64,000 nt of DNA from Providencia sp. PROV188 (GTDB lineage: Bacteria; Pseudomonadota; Gammaproteobacteria; Enterobacterales; Enterobacteriaceae): contig NZ_CP097291.1 of the NCBI RefSeq assembly GCF_027595165.1, positions 2,976,001 to 3,040,000 of the forward strand, given 5' to 3'. Each line of letters starts with the position of its first letter. The stretch's first letter is position 1. The position numbers and the translations under genes were made by a program. Shown in pieces: positions 28,214 through 36,315 of this stretch. Below the pieces are notes generated by a model. The model saw only the letters and a program-made list of their open reading frames with translations, searched no databases and was not told where the DNA came from.

Positions 28214-28759
28214 TCAGCGTCGCCTCCTGCGGATCCACCAAACTCCAACAATCACCAATACAATAATAGCTAGCCAAGAGAAATTCGGGTGAAATGGGAG
28301 CGCAAAGATAAGAGAGCTAACAAAGTAACCGATAGAAACAATCAAGCATCCCCAAATGGCGCCGCCAAGGATATTTAATGCAAAAAATCTGAGTGGATTT
28401 ACCTTGCTGGCACCAATAATAATCGGTCCGACAGTTCTCATTCCATACGCAAAGCGGATCCCAATAATAATCCAATTTTCATGGCGTTGTATTAACTGCT
28501 GAACCCGTACAATCTTACTCTGATGTTTTTGAAATTTAGGTAATACCCGAGCACCAGCATAACGCCCGACAAAAAAAAGCACATTGTCACTGACGACACC
28601 ACCAAGAGCGGCAAATAACATCGTCAAAGGATAAGAGAGTAATTGATTATGTGCGGCCACTCCCGATAGAAAAGCAGCCGTTTCCCCTTCGAGCATCGCG
28701 CCAAGAAATACGGCCCAATAGCCATATTCCATTAACCACTGAGTTAATACTTCAGACAT
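28214..28759 (-). CDS. DedA-family inner-membrane protein (YohD-like)
   Basis: A 181-residue membrane protein of the DedA/SNARE-associated family, closest to E. coli YohD: GAMLEGETAAFLSGVAAHNQLLSYPL, GGVVSDNVLFFVGRYAG, and the family's GIRFAYGMRTVGPIIIGAS with an essential Arg. DedA proteins translocate lipid carriers or influence membrane potential; the role of YohD itself is undefined. The C-terminus ends in RRRRR. It is a single gene convergent with decarboxylase copy 1. Confidence 0.85.
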   Translation of the reverse strand: MSEVLTQWLMEYGYWAVFLGAMLEGETAAFLSGVAAHNQLLSYPLTMLFAALGGVVSDNVLFFVGRYAGARVLPKFQKHQSKIVRVQQLIQRHENWIIIGIRFAYGMRTVGPIIIGASKVNPLRFFALNILGGAIWGCLIVSIGYFVSSLIFALPFHPNFSWLAIIVLVIVGVWWIRRRRR

Positions 28760-28903
28760 AAGACCGAGATCCCTTCCTGAACAACTGATAATGGATATCT
28801 TTAGCTAAAATCTTAACACAGATAAAATTAAATTTTTGTTTGTATTCTTGGTCATTCAATAAGGTGGGAGCCTTACGGCTAAAACGAATGGCACATAAAA
28901 AAA

Positions 28904-28930
28904 CTGCACTTAACGACAACTTAAGTGCAG
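28904..28930 (-). terminator. Terminator of the DUF1471 gene
   Basis: CTGCACTTAA pairs perfectly with TTAAGTGCAG (10 bp, 7-base loop); on the minus strand it is followed by seven T. Confidence 0.88.
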
Positions 28931-28961
28931 GGGATCACGACGCATAAAATATAAATATAGA

Positions 28962-29231
28962 CTATTTATTGTATAAGCTAGCATTGATTGAAATATCGTT
29001 ACCTTCACCTTCAGAGTTCACTGAGGTAATAATAAAGTATTTTGCGCCCGCTTCATCCGCTTTTTGTGAAACCGCATTAACATAATCCGTTGTGGTCGCT
29101 GCATTCATTACGATATTAATATTGCCAACTAATTTCATTTCCATGGACTGAACATAATTAATCTCAGTTGCACTCATCGCAAATGGACTTAAAAACATCA
29201 AAGAAACCAATGCAATTTTTAATTTATTCAT
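28962..29231 (-). CDS. Small exported DUF1471 (BhsA/YdgH-type) protein
   Basis: An 89-residue protein: signal peptide to about residue 20 (LSPFAMSA), then one DUF1471 domain (MKLVGNINIVMNAATTTDYVNAVSQKADEAGAKYFIITSV). Members such as BhsA, McbA and YhcN are periplasmic or outer-membrane stress and biofilm proteins. The ATG at 29231 lies eight bases after AAGG and starts a normal signal peptide; GTG and ATG codons just upstream are less likely. It is monocistronic with a strong terminator. Confidence 0.82.
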   Translation of the reverse strand: MNKLKIALVSLMFLSPFAMSATEINYVQSMEMKLVGNINIVMNAATTTDYVNAVSQKADEAGAKYFIITSVNSEGEGNDISINASLYNK

Positions 29232-29475
29232 CAACATCACCTTTTATTAAAATAACTCCTTCATTTAATTACATTCTTTTTTAGAGAATGAAATTATGAG
29301 CATCGTTAAAAGAATATTAATTTCCTGATAATATAAGACTATATTTACCTATTAAAATAAAGAATGTAGCGATGAATATCAAATTTAATATCGTGTGAAA
29401 CTTAGCATAAATTGCTTTTATTTATGCGATTTCTGACGTTTTAAATCAGTACTAAAAATATGTCCCAGTCTGATG

Positions 29476-31122
29476 CTAAAACGAATATAACGATGCCACT
29501 GACTTACCTAATTTTTTGGCCAGATCAGAAGAGGCATACCTATCCATGACTATCTCAATATAGGCTGCTGAATCCGCGACTTCCGCTTGTTTAATGACAG
29601 CATCTAACTCATCGCAAGTGGTGACTTTTTGACAATACCAATCAGTGCAACCTAATGCAGCTGGCAATTGTGCATAATTCCACTGCGGTAAGTCGTTATA
29701 GTATGCTTCAGGCTCTTTACATAATAATCGCTCAATTAAATAACCATCATTATTGAGTACAAAAACAATCGGCTTTAATCCAAAACGTGCAAACTGACTA
29801 ATTTCTTGCGCTGTTAATTGGTGTGAACCTTCCCCCGTCACTAAGATCACGCGCTTATGGGGTGCTGCTATTGCTGCACCAAATGCCGCTGGCGTTGCCC
29901 AACCAATTGAACCCCATAATGTTTGGTTATGAAACTGAGCATCTTTAGGCAGTAAAGCAAAACCTAAACCCATTGATGCAGTTCCTGTTTCGGCCATCAC
30001 AATATCCTGTTCCTTGAACATTTTCTCTAAACGCGGATACAGATATTGTGCGGTAATTTGACCATTATCGCCTTGTCGAGGCTCACCCAATCCTTGAGCT
30101 GCAATACCTTGATGTTTTAACGAAGGTGCTAATGTTTGCAATTTATCCAATACCTCTTTCATCATCACATTTGGGTAAACCGCAGAACCTACTTTCACCT
30201 GATCCGCTAAAATATTAATACGTTGCTCAGTAGAGATAGATGCCGTAAAACTGCCGGAGTTAAAGTCAGTTAATACCGCGCCAATGCCTAAAATACAGTC
30301 GCAACTTTCAACAAACTCCCCAACTTGAGCATTCATTAATTTGCCATTATAGATTCCCATATACGTCGGGTTAGATTCACTCACAATACTTTTATCCATA
30401 AACATCGTGGCATACGGCAGGCCTGTCTTATCAATAATTGCCTGCACATCATCCGAATACCCTAAGCGCGCCGTCAGAATCCCCGGAATAATACAGGCTT
30501 TTTGGCTGGCATTAAGTTTATCTAAAATGGCATTCACTGCTGCATTGAGTGACTGCGTATCACTTTTCTGTGGCTCAATTTTTTTATGTTTTCCATTGTC
30601 AATGACAGGCATCACTGCGTAATCAGATGGGAATCCCATATAGACAGGACGACGCTCTTTTAGGGCTGTTGCAATTAATCGCTCGGTTTCATCAATGCAA
30701 TTTTCTGGCGTCAATATCGCATGGGCGCAGCTCAAATGTTGGCTCATTTGATAAAACACATCAAAATCACCGTTGCCTAAAGTGTGGTGAACAAGGCGAT
30801 GATTTTTCTGGACGCCACTCGCAGGCATGCCCACTAGATGAAAGACGGGCAAATGCTCAGCATAAGACCCCGCAAGACCATTCAATGCGCTGAGTTCACC
30901 CACACCAAAGGTTGTCGAAAGTGCGGCAACACCTTTGATTCTTGCATAACCATCTGCGGCATAAGCGGCATTTAACTCATTACAATTACCAATCCAACGC
31001 AATGAGTCACTTTCACAAACCGCATCTTCAATAGGAAAAGCGTAGTCCCCCGCAACCCCAAAAATTTCGTTGATACCCAGCGCTTGCAAACGTTCAAGAA
31101 CATATTCGATAACAGTTTTCAT
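29476..31122 (-). CDS. Pyruvate/indolepyruvate-type ThDP decarboxylase, copy 2
   Basis: A 548-residue paralogue of the decarboxylase at 26505-28160. It keeps FGVAGDYAFPI, the Glu in GNCNELNAAYAADGYAR, HH in LVHHTLGNGDF, and the same GEG variant of the ThDP motif with NNDGYLIER. It is transcribed divergently from a LysR gene, with a LysR-type palindrome between, so it is the copy more clearly under dedicated control. In this family of bacteria oxo acids arise from amino-acid deamination; conversion to aldehydes and fusel-type alcohols or acids is inferred. Confidence 0.85.
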   Translation of the reverse strand: MKTVIEYVLERLQALGINEIFGVAGDYAFPIEDAVCESDSLRWIGNCNELNAAYAADGYARIKGVAALSTTFGVGELSALNGLAGSYAEHLPVFHLVGMPASGVQKNHRLVHHTLGNGDFDVFYQMSQHLSCAHAILTPENCIDETERLIATALKERRPVYMGFPSDYAVMPVIDNGKHKKIEPQKSDTQSLNAAVNAILDKLNASQKACIIPGILTARLGYSDDVQAIIDKTGLPYATMFMDKSIVSESNPTYMGIYNGKLMNAQVGEFVESCDCILGIGAVLTDFNSGSFTASISTEQRINILADQVKVGSAVYPNVMMKEVLDKLQTLAPSLKHQGIAAQGLGEPRQGDNGQITAQYLYPRLEKMFKEQDIVMAETGTASMGLGFALLPKDAQFHNQTLWGSIGWATPAAFGAAIAAPHKRVILVTGEGSHQLTAQEISQFARFGLKPIVFVLNNDGYLIERLLCKEPEAYYNDLPQWNYAQLPAALGCTDWYCQKVTTCDELDAVIKQAEVADSAAYIEIVMDRYASSDLAKKLGKSVASLYSF

Positions 31123-31179
31123 AATATCATTCCCAATAATAATTTATGCTGATTGTTCAGCCTTGTATTATTACTAGTC

Positions 31180-31194
31180 CTAATATTGCATTAG
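31180..31194. promoter_or_regulatory. LysR-type binding site between decarboxylase copy 2 and its LysR gene
   Basis: CTAAT-ATTGC-ATTAG is a perfect inverted repeat with the T-N11-A pattern of LysR-family sites, placed 53 bases from the LysR start and 58 from the decarboxylase start. Confidence 0.6.
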
Positions 31195-31246
31195 CGGAAA
31201 TTATTTATAATCATTATTGCTATAACAAAATGTAATAGAGGTCACG

Positions 31247-32137
31247 ATGGATATTCGAGGGTTACGCTATTTTGTCGAAGTGGTACAAGAAAATAACTTT
31301 AGCCGAGCGGCGGATAAATTATGCGTCACCCAGCCTGCAATCAGCCGCAGCATTCAAAAGTTAGAGCAAGAACTTGAAGTAACCTTACTGATCCGAGAAA
31401 CCGATGGCGTCAAACTAACCGATGATGGTGAGATTTTATTCCGTCATGCGCAGCAAATTTTGGCGCAGTTCGACACTCTTAATAACGCACTAAAAGACAA
31501 ATCGGGTCCACTCACTGGAGTTTTGAAAGTTGGTTTACCACCTGTAATCGCCTCAACCTATTTTGCCGATATCATCATGGCATTTAGTCAGAAATATCCT
31601 CAGGTTGAGTTGCAGATCATCGAATTAAGTTCAAACCATATGATGAATTCCATGCTCAAAGGAGATGTAGAAACGGCAGCGGTAATGTCACCATTTGATG
31701 AGCAACGATTTAATTTATACCGCTTTGCTACCGACCGATTGATGCTATTAGCGAGCGATAAACATCCATTAGCCACCCAAAATAGTGTTAAATTTGCAGA
31801 ACTTCTGAATGAGCCTTTTATCTTTTTTCAAGATAGCTTCCGAATTAATGAATTAGTTGTGAGTGCTTGCGGGATCTATGGCAAAAAACCGATTATTGCA
31901 GGACGTAGTGGGCATTTAGATCTCGTGATGGCGATGGTGCGCGCAGGTGTCGGTATTACCTTACTCCCTGAAAGTATGTGGAAAAAGAACCATATTGAGG
32001 GGCTTTCCATTATTCCAATCACAGAGCCTATTCTTGCCTATGAGCTAGCACTGGCAACATTAAAAGAGTCCCATCAAAGCCGCCGAGCAATAGCATGGAA
32101 TGAGTTAGCGTTAAAAATGCTGAATACACGCCCATAA
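31247..32137 (+). CDS. LysR-family regulator of the decarboxylase gene
   Basis: A 296-residue LysR protein: HTH at residues 1-60 (MDIRGLRYFVEVVQENNFSRAADKLCVTQPAISRSIQKLE in segments), effector domain from about 90 (LTGVLKVGLPPVIASTYF), close to the CynR/CidR-like group. It is divergent from decarboxylase copy 2, the usual LysR arrangement for a target gene. Its last 80 or so coding bases and the following noncoding bases recur in diverged form at 33374-33483, beyond rlmF. Confidence 0.82.
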   Translation: MDIRGLRYFVEVVQENNFSRAADKLCVTQPAISRSIQKLEQELEVTLLIRETDGVKLTDDGEILFRHAQQILAQFDTLNNALKDKSGPLTGVLKVGLPPVIASTYFADIIMAFSQKYPQVELQIIELSSNHMMNSMLKGDVETAAVMSPFDEQRFNLYRFATDRLMLLASDKHPLATQNSVKFAELLNEPFIFFQDSFRINELVVSACGIYGKKPIIAGRSGHLDLVMAMVRAGVGITLLPESMWKKNHIEGLSIIPITEPILAYELALATLKESHQSRRAIAWNELALKMLNTRP

Positions 32138-32167
32138 TTATGAACTATTACAATGGATTATAACTGA
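32058..32167 (+). repeat. 3' end of the LysR gene, copy A of a duplicated segment
   Basis: About 110 bases covering the last codons of the LysR gene and 30 bases after its stop align with 33374-33483 at roughly 80% identity by eye, in the same orientation. Confidence 0.8.
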
Positions 32168-32275
32168 CAGACACCGACTTGATAGATACCTTTAAGTTAG
32201 ACAAGCTTGTTTTAGGAAGACATATTGAGAATAACGCGACATGTAGAAATTGAAAGAAAAATGCGAGATTTTATC

Positions 32276-32299
32276 GGTGCCGGTTAAATAACCGACACC
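32276..32299. terminator. Hairpin between the LysR gene and rlmF
   Basis: GGTGCCGGTTA pairs with TAACCGACACC (10 of 11 positions), located between the two convergent genes; the T-tract is weak on both sides. Confidence 0.55.
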
Positions 32300-32306
32300 A
32301 GAGAAA

Positions 32307-33317
32307 TTAACACCAGCGTTCTGCCGCCCATTCGGCCTGCTGTTGCGCATCGTGGAATGTCCAGGCCACGAAGCGACTGATTTTTTGCCCTTGCGCCATT
32401 TCAATGGTGCGAACTTCGGCCGCACCCACTTGCTTCAACGCGTGATAAATCGAAGGCAAGGTCGCGCTTTTAGAAATCAACGAGGTGAACCACAGGCAGT
32501 TTTTCGCCAGGCTCACGCTCTCCTCTACCATTTTACGTACAAAGGCTTCTTCACCGCCTTCACACCATAGCTCTTTATTTTTTCCACCAAAGTTCTGTAC
32601 TGGCGTGTCGGCCACCTCGCCTTTACCCAGCTTTTGCAGTTTGCGGCGGGTGCTGGCTTGCGCTTCCTGTTCAGAGCTATGGAACGGAGGATTACACATT
32701 GTGGCATCAAATTTCTCCGCCACGCCGATGATACCGTTCAAAATAAATTCGGGTTGTTTTTGCAAACGCAGACGCACGCTGTTTCTCAGCGTCGGATTCA
32801 TCTCCACGATCATTTTGGCCGCATTGAGTGATGCTGGTTCAACCTCCGAACCGGTAAAACGCCAGCCGTATTCACGCAGACCAATGATCGGATAAATACA
32901 GTTGGCGCCAACACCCACATCAAGGATAGCCACGCCTTTACCGCGCGGGATCTCACCGCCGTTGCTGGTCGCCAGCAGGTCAGCCAGATGGTGTAAATAA
33001 TCGGCACGCCCGGGGATCGGTGGACACAGATAACCGGCGGGAATGTCCCAATGTTCGATGCCATAAAAATGTTGCAGCAACGCACGGTTAAGCATTTTAA
33101 CCGCCGTAGGGTCGGCAAAATCTACCGAGATGTCACCCCAAGCGTTCGGTTTGACGAACGGCTCCAGTGCCGGGCAACTGGCGATCAGTGCTGGGAAATC
33201 ATAGCGCGAGCGATGACGGTTACGCGGGTGTAAGCCGCTTTTCTGCTGCGGGAAGGTTTTCTTTTTTTCCACCGTGACGGGCTCTCTTAAAGGTATTTCT
33301 GACGCGTACGATACCAT
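32307..33317 (-). CDS. rlmF: 23S rRNA adenine-1618 N6-methyltransferase
   Basis: RlmF methylates A1618 of 23S rRNA. Recognisable segments are GLHPRNRHRSRYDF, PPIPGRADYLHHLADLL, the SAM-binding DVGVGANCIYP, the catalytic NPPF in ATMCNPPFHSSE, and ELWCEGGEEAF. Longest ATG frame is 336 residues, longer than E. coli RlmF (308), mainly at the N-terminus; a GTG at 33272 would give a more typical length. Base composition is clearly higher in GC (sampled lines 53-63%) than its neighbours, with CTG and GCC-rich codons, suggesting import from a Serratia-like relative. The duplicated LysR tail flanks it. Confidence 0.9.
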   Translation of the reverse strand: MVSYASEIPLREPVTVEKKKTFPQQKSGLHPRNRHRSRYDFPALIASCPALEPFVKPNAWGDISVDFADPTAVKMLNRALLQHFYGIEHWDIPAGYLCPPIPGRADYLHHLADLLATSNGGEIPRGKGVAILDVGVGANCIYPIIGLREYGWRFTGSEVEPASLNAAKMIVEMNPTLRNSVRLRLQKQPEFILNGIIGVAEKFDATMCNPPFHSSEQEAQASTRRKLQKLGKGEVADTPVQNFGGKNKELWCEGGEEAFVRKMVEESVSLAKNCLWFTSLISKSATLPSIYHALKQVGAAEVRTIEMAQGQKISRFVAWTFHDAQQQAEWAAERWC

Positions 33318-33343
33318 ATACCCTAGAGCTTTCAAGTTGCAGC
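33317..33343 (-). repeat. Possible fragment of a dispersed enterobacterial repeat
   Basis: The 27 bases starting TATACCCTAGAGCTTTCAAG and ending GTTGCAGC resemble the TATACCC...AGTTGCAG intergenic repeat common in Serratia, Yersinia and Photorhabdus. It abuts the rlmF 5' end. Recognition is from memory of that motif, and no second copy exists in this window. Confidence 0.35.
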
Positions 33344-33373
33344 TAACAGCTTGGATGAAACCATATTAAGCCT

Positions 33374-33483
33374 GCATTAAAAGAATCCCATCCAAGTCGT
33401 CGGGCTACGACATGGATCGAGTTAGCGTTGGAAATGTTGAATACACACTCATCATTATGAACCATAATAATGGGTTATAACAT
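33374..33483 (+). pseudogene. Remnant of a second LysR gene 3' end, copy B
   Basis: In frame this reads ALKESHPSRRATTWIELALE then MLNTHS, matching the C-terminus of the LysR protein at 31247-32137 (TLKESHQSRRAIAWNELALK, MLNTRP). The stop has drifted and nothing upstream continues the gene, so only a tail remains. Differences are mostly synonymous or conservative, so it is a paralogous or allelic tail, not a recent exact duplication. It marks one edge of the rlmF block. Confidence 0.75.
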
Positions 33484-33949
33484 TCATCATGAGTTCAATT
33501 AAGTTTCGCCCACCTGTAATGCGATTAACATTTCTAGGGATGACAAGCCCACAGAAGAATCTTTTTTAAAGAGGAGGCTTTTCATAATAGCCTCTCAAAT
33601 TTAAAGGAAAGTGAGTGCCATGAAGTTCTCATTTTATTAGAATTTAATTCAACATCCCGTTTTATACATTTAGTTAAAATTAATTCAATCGATTAATTAA
33701 TTCATCAACGTATGAGAAGAAACCTTCGAAGTCTCAAAAAAAACACTTATTTGAAATTAAATTAATTTAATTTATTCCTCATGAAAAAATTTAAATACAA
33801 TCTAGTTTAATTAATCGCAGCAATAAACACCTCATGTCAATTCAATTAAATATTTATTAACTTCAGAGTTGACATTCAATGTGAAAGTCACATATAACTA
33901 ATATTCAATTAACACAAACCCCCATTTCAATCAACATACTGATATATAT
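33484..33949. other. AT-rich leader before the dioxygenase cluster
   Basis: About 465 bases with no supported gene and very low GC. The only recognised element is a sigma-70-like promoter at 33869-33898. Composition changes sharply from rlmF, marking the left part of the AT-rich cluster. Confidence 0.4.
33869..33898 (+). promoter_or_regulatory. Candidate sigma-70 promoter of the dioxygenase cluster
   Basis: TTGACA at 33869-33874 and TATAAC at 33893-33898 are separated by 18 bases, 52 bases before the first gene. Confidence 0.55.
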
Positions 33950-34778
33950 ATGATCTTCATTAATAGAAATAATAAATTCCCTTTTGACTTTAGTTTTGAT
34001 GTATCAAAAGTACAGATTAACATTGATTCTTTAATAAATATTTCCTTTGATAAACTAAATGCTTTGGTTGATTGTTTGAACCAATATGGATTTACCATTG
34101 TTGACTTTGGTGAAAATAAAATTCAACTAGACGAATTCCTACATCTTAAATTTTTTATTTGGTAATCCAAAATCACACCCTAGAGCAGATTCTAATGGCG
34201 TTGTTCCTATAAATTCATTTAATCCGTTAAAAGGGCATCTTGATTCTACAAATTCAGAACATCTGCTACACACAGATGGTTCTTTTTCATCATCTCCTGG
34301 GAATATTCTAGCTCTTCAATGTAATATCGCATCTAAAGTTGGCGGCTTATCGATTATTGCTAGTGCGCAGGCTGCTTACATACATATAAAAGAAAAATTT
34401 CCAGATACATATCATTTGGTTCATTCTAAAGATGCGATTGAAATTAAAAGAAATTCACAAAAAACATTAGCACCGATTTATGATCTACATAACGGTAGAT
34501 CTAAAATTAGATTCCGATTTCCAGATGGTGCAGCAGAGATAACACCAAGCGAGGAAGTGGCTCCTATATATAAAGAGTTATGTGAATTTTTTAAAAATAA
34601 TAATAATGTAGTGACATTCCAGCTTCATAACAATCAAATGTTAATTGCTGACAATGGTTCTATTGTCCACGGAAGAACTAAATATCCAGAATCTGAATTA
34701 AGGGACCTAAGAAGGCTTAATTTGGATGGTAATGGAATATTGAATGGAAAAGTTCAATACGGAATAAAATTAGATTAA
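33950..34778 (+). pseudogene. TauD/TfdA-like Fe(II)/2-oxoglutarate dioxygenase, frameshifted
   Basis: Two overlapping frames together make one protein of about 275 residues. Frame one (33950-34165) gives an N-terminus with FDKLNALVDCLNQYGFTIVD; the second continues without a stop from about 34143 with LFGNPKSHPRADSNG, the iron-binding HTDG, and the distal His-Arg segment DNGSIVHGR...LRRLNLDG. The change of frame falls in a run of six T (34151-34156): five T would restore the sequence LKFLFGNP. The family hydroxylates, desaturates or epoxidises small acids and amino acids (clavaminate-synthase-like branch). Either the gene is broken, the run varies, or the base is a sequencing error. Confidence 0.75.
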
Positions 34779-34795
34779 ATAATAAGAGATGAATT

Positions 34796-35230
34796 ATGGA
34801 AAATATTATAAAAATAGTTATTACCGGATCAGCTGGTAAAATCGGGTCAAGTATTGCATTTAGAATAGCTGCAGGGGAATTATATGGCTCGGAACAAAAA
34901 ATAGATTTGCATCTTTTAGAAACATCAAAAGGAATGGAAGCCTTAAAGGGCATTGTAATTGAATTAGAAGATTCAGCCTTTCCATTACTAAATAAAATCG
35001 TGGCGACGGATGTAAATGATATTGCATTTGCTGATGCAGATATAGCACTCTTAATAGGCTCGACCCCTAGAACAAAAGGAATGGAAAGAGGAGACTTACT
35101 TGAAGAAAATGCAGCCATCTTTAGGGAGCAAGGAAAATCTATAAATAAGTACTCGTTTAGCAAGAATAAAATTGAAGAGTCAATTCAAGAGCTGCAATCA
35201 GAAAGTTTTCGAGTATCAAATTATTTATAA
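34796..35230 (+). CDS. Malate dehydrogenase-like protein with the central region deleted
   Basis: A 144-residue protein. Residues 1-118 match the N-terminal NAD domain of cytosolic-type malate dehydrogenase (about 325 residues): ITGSAGKIGSS, LHLLE, VIELEDSAFPLL, ALLIGSTPRTKGMERGDLL and EENAAIFREQGK. The last 25 (INKYSFSKNKIEESIQELQS in part) look like the C-terminal helix of the same family. About 180 residues, including the NPxN segment and the catalytic His, are missing, in frame. A working dehydrogenase is therefore unlikely. It starts 17 bases after the dioxygenase and precedes prpF-like by 17 bases, so it belongs to one operon. Confidence 0.7.
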   Translation: MENIIKIVITGSAGKIGSSIAFRIAAGELYGSEQKIDLHLLETSKGMEALKGIVIELEDSAFPLLNKIVATDVNDIAFADADIALLIGSTPRTKGMERGDLLEENAAIFREQGKSINKYSFSKNKIEESIQELQSESFRVSNYL

Positions 35231-35247
35231 AGATAAGGTAAAATCAA

Positions 35248-36315
35248 ATGAAATATTCAGTAAAAACCATATTAATGAGAGGAGGTGTTGCTAGAGGTGC
35301 TTTTTTTAATGAAAGCGATTTACCTCAAGACACTGAAGAAAGAAATTCATTTTTTCTATCAGCTTTTTCCTCTCCATTAGACTGCCAAAATGATGGAATA
35401 GGAGGAGGTAGCCTTACATCGAATAGGATTGCCATTATAAAAAAATCAAATAATAATGCAGATATTGATTTTACTTTTGCACAAGTGCTACCCAATGAAA
35501 ATAAAGTTGATTACTCATCAAATTGTGGAAATATGTTAGCTGCTGCAGGGCCATATGCAATAGAGGCTAAAATCATAGTTCCAAAAATAAATAATGATAA
35601 AATTAAATTAAAGATTTACAATAAAAATACAGGTTCATCTGTTAATTCAACATTCTGCATTGAGAATGGAACAGTTAAATATGCCGGCGATACTTTATTA
35701 GATGGTATTCAACGTAAATATTCACCTATAGAATTAGACTTTGGAAATGCTATTGGATTAGCTACCGGAAAGGTATTCCCAACAGGTTCAAAAATAGACA
35801 CAATCTGCGGGATAGATACTACATGCATTGATGCCGCAATGCCGATTATTATAATACGCTCAATAGATTTAGGCCTTACTGGCCTAGAATCAAAGCAAGA
35901 AATAGATGATAACATAGATTTAAAAAGCAAACTTTTGAAAATACGCCTTCAAGCAGGGATATTAATGGGATTTGATAACGTCAAAGATATGGCTATACCA
36001 AAAATTTGTATTTTTACACATCCAAGCGATGGTGGTACCGTTGCTGCCAGATATATTGATCCTATATTCTGTCATCCACAGTTTGGAATCACAGCAGGAC
36101 TAGCTTTGGCTACTGCTGCTAAAATACCAGGAACTAATATAAATGAATATCTTAAACCAGATAATAATATTGAGAAATTTATAATAGAACACCCAAGTGG
36201 TACCCTGCCATTAACACTAAATATAAAAATTGATAATGATGCTATATTTCTAAATAAAGCAGCAAACATCACAACAGCAAAGAAGATATTTAATGGTATT
36301 TTATATGCTGAATAG
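35248..36315 (+). CDS. PrpF-family isomerase
   Basis: A 355-residue protein of the PrpF family (diaminopimelate-epimerase fold), which moves double bonds or epimerises acids such as 2-methylaconitate, aconitate or 4-oxalomesaconate. Typical segments: KTILMRGGVARGAFF at the N-terminus, SSNCGNMLAAAGPYAIE with the active-site Cys, and CHPQFGITAGLALATAAKIPGT near the C-terminus. It has no prpBCD or acnD neighbour, so methylcitrate use is unlikely. AT-rich codon use matches the cluster. AAGGT precedes the ATG. An unsaturated di- or tricarboxylic acid is the likely substrate. Confidence 0.85.
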   Translation: MKYSVKTILMRGGVARGAFFNESDLPQDTEERNSFFLSAFSSPLDCQNDGIGGGSLTSNRIAIIKKSNNNADIDFTFAQVLPNENKVDYSSNCGNMLAAAGPYAIEAKIIVPKINNDKIKLKIYNKNTGSSVNSTFCIENGTVKYAGDTLLDGIQRKYSPIELDFGNAIGLATGKVFPTGSKIDTICGIDTTCIDAAMPIIIIRSIDLGLTGLESKQEIDDNIDLKSKLLKIRLQAGILMGFDNVKDMAIPKICIFTHPSDGGTVAARYIDPIFCHPQFGITAGLALATAAKIPGTNINEYLKPDNNIEKFIIEHPSGTLPLTLNIKIDNDAIFLNKAANITTAKKIFNGILYAE

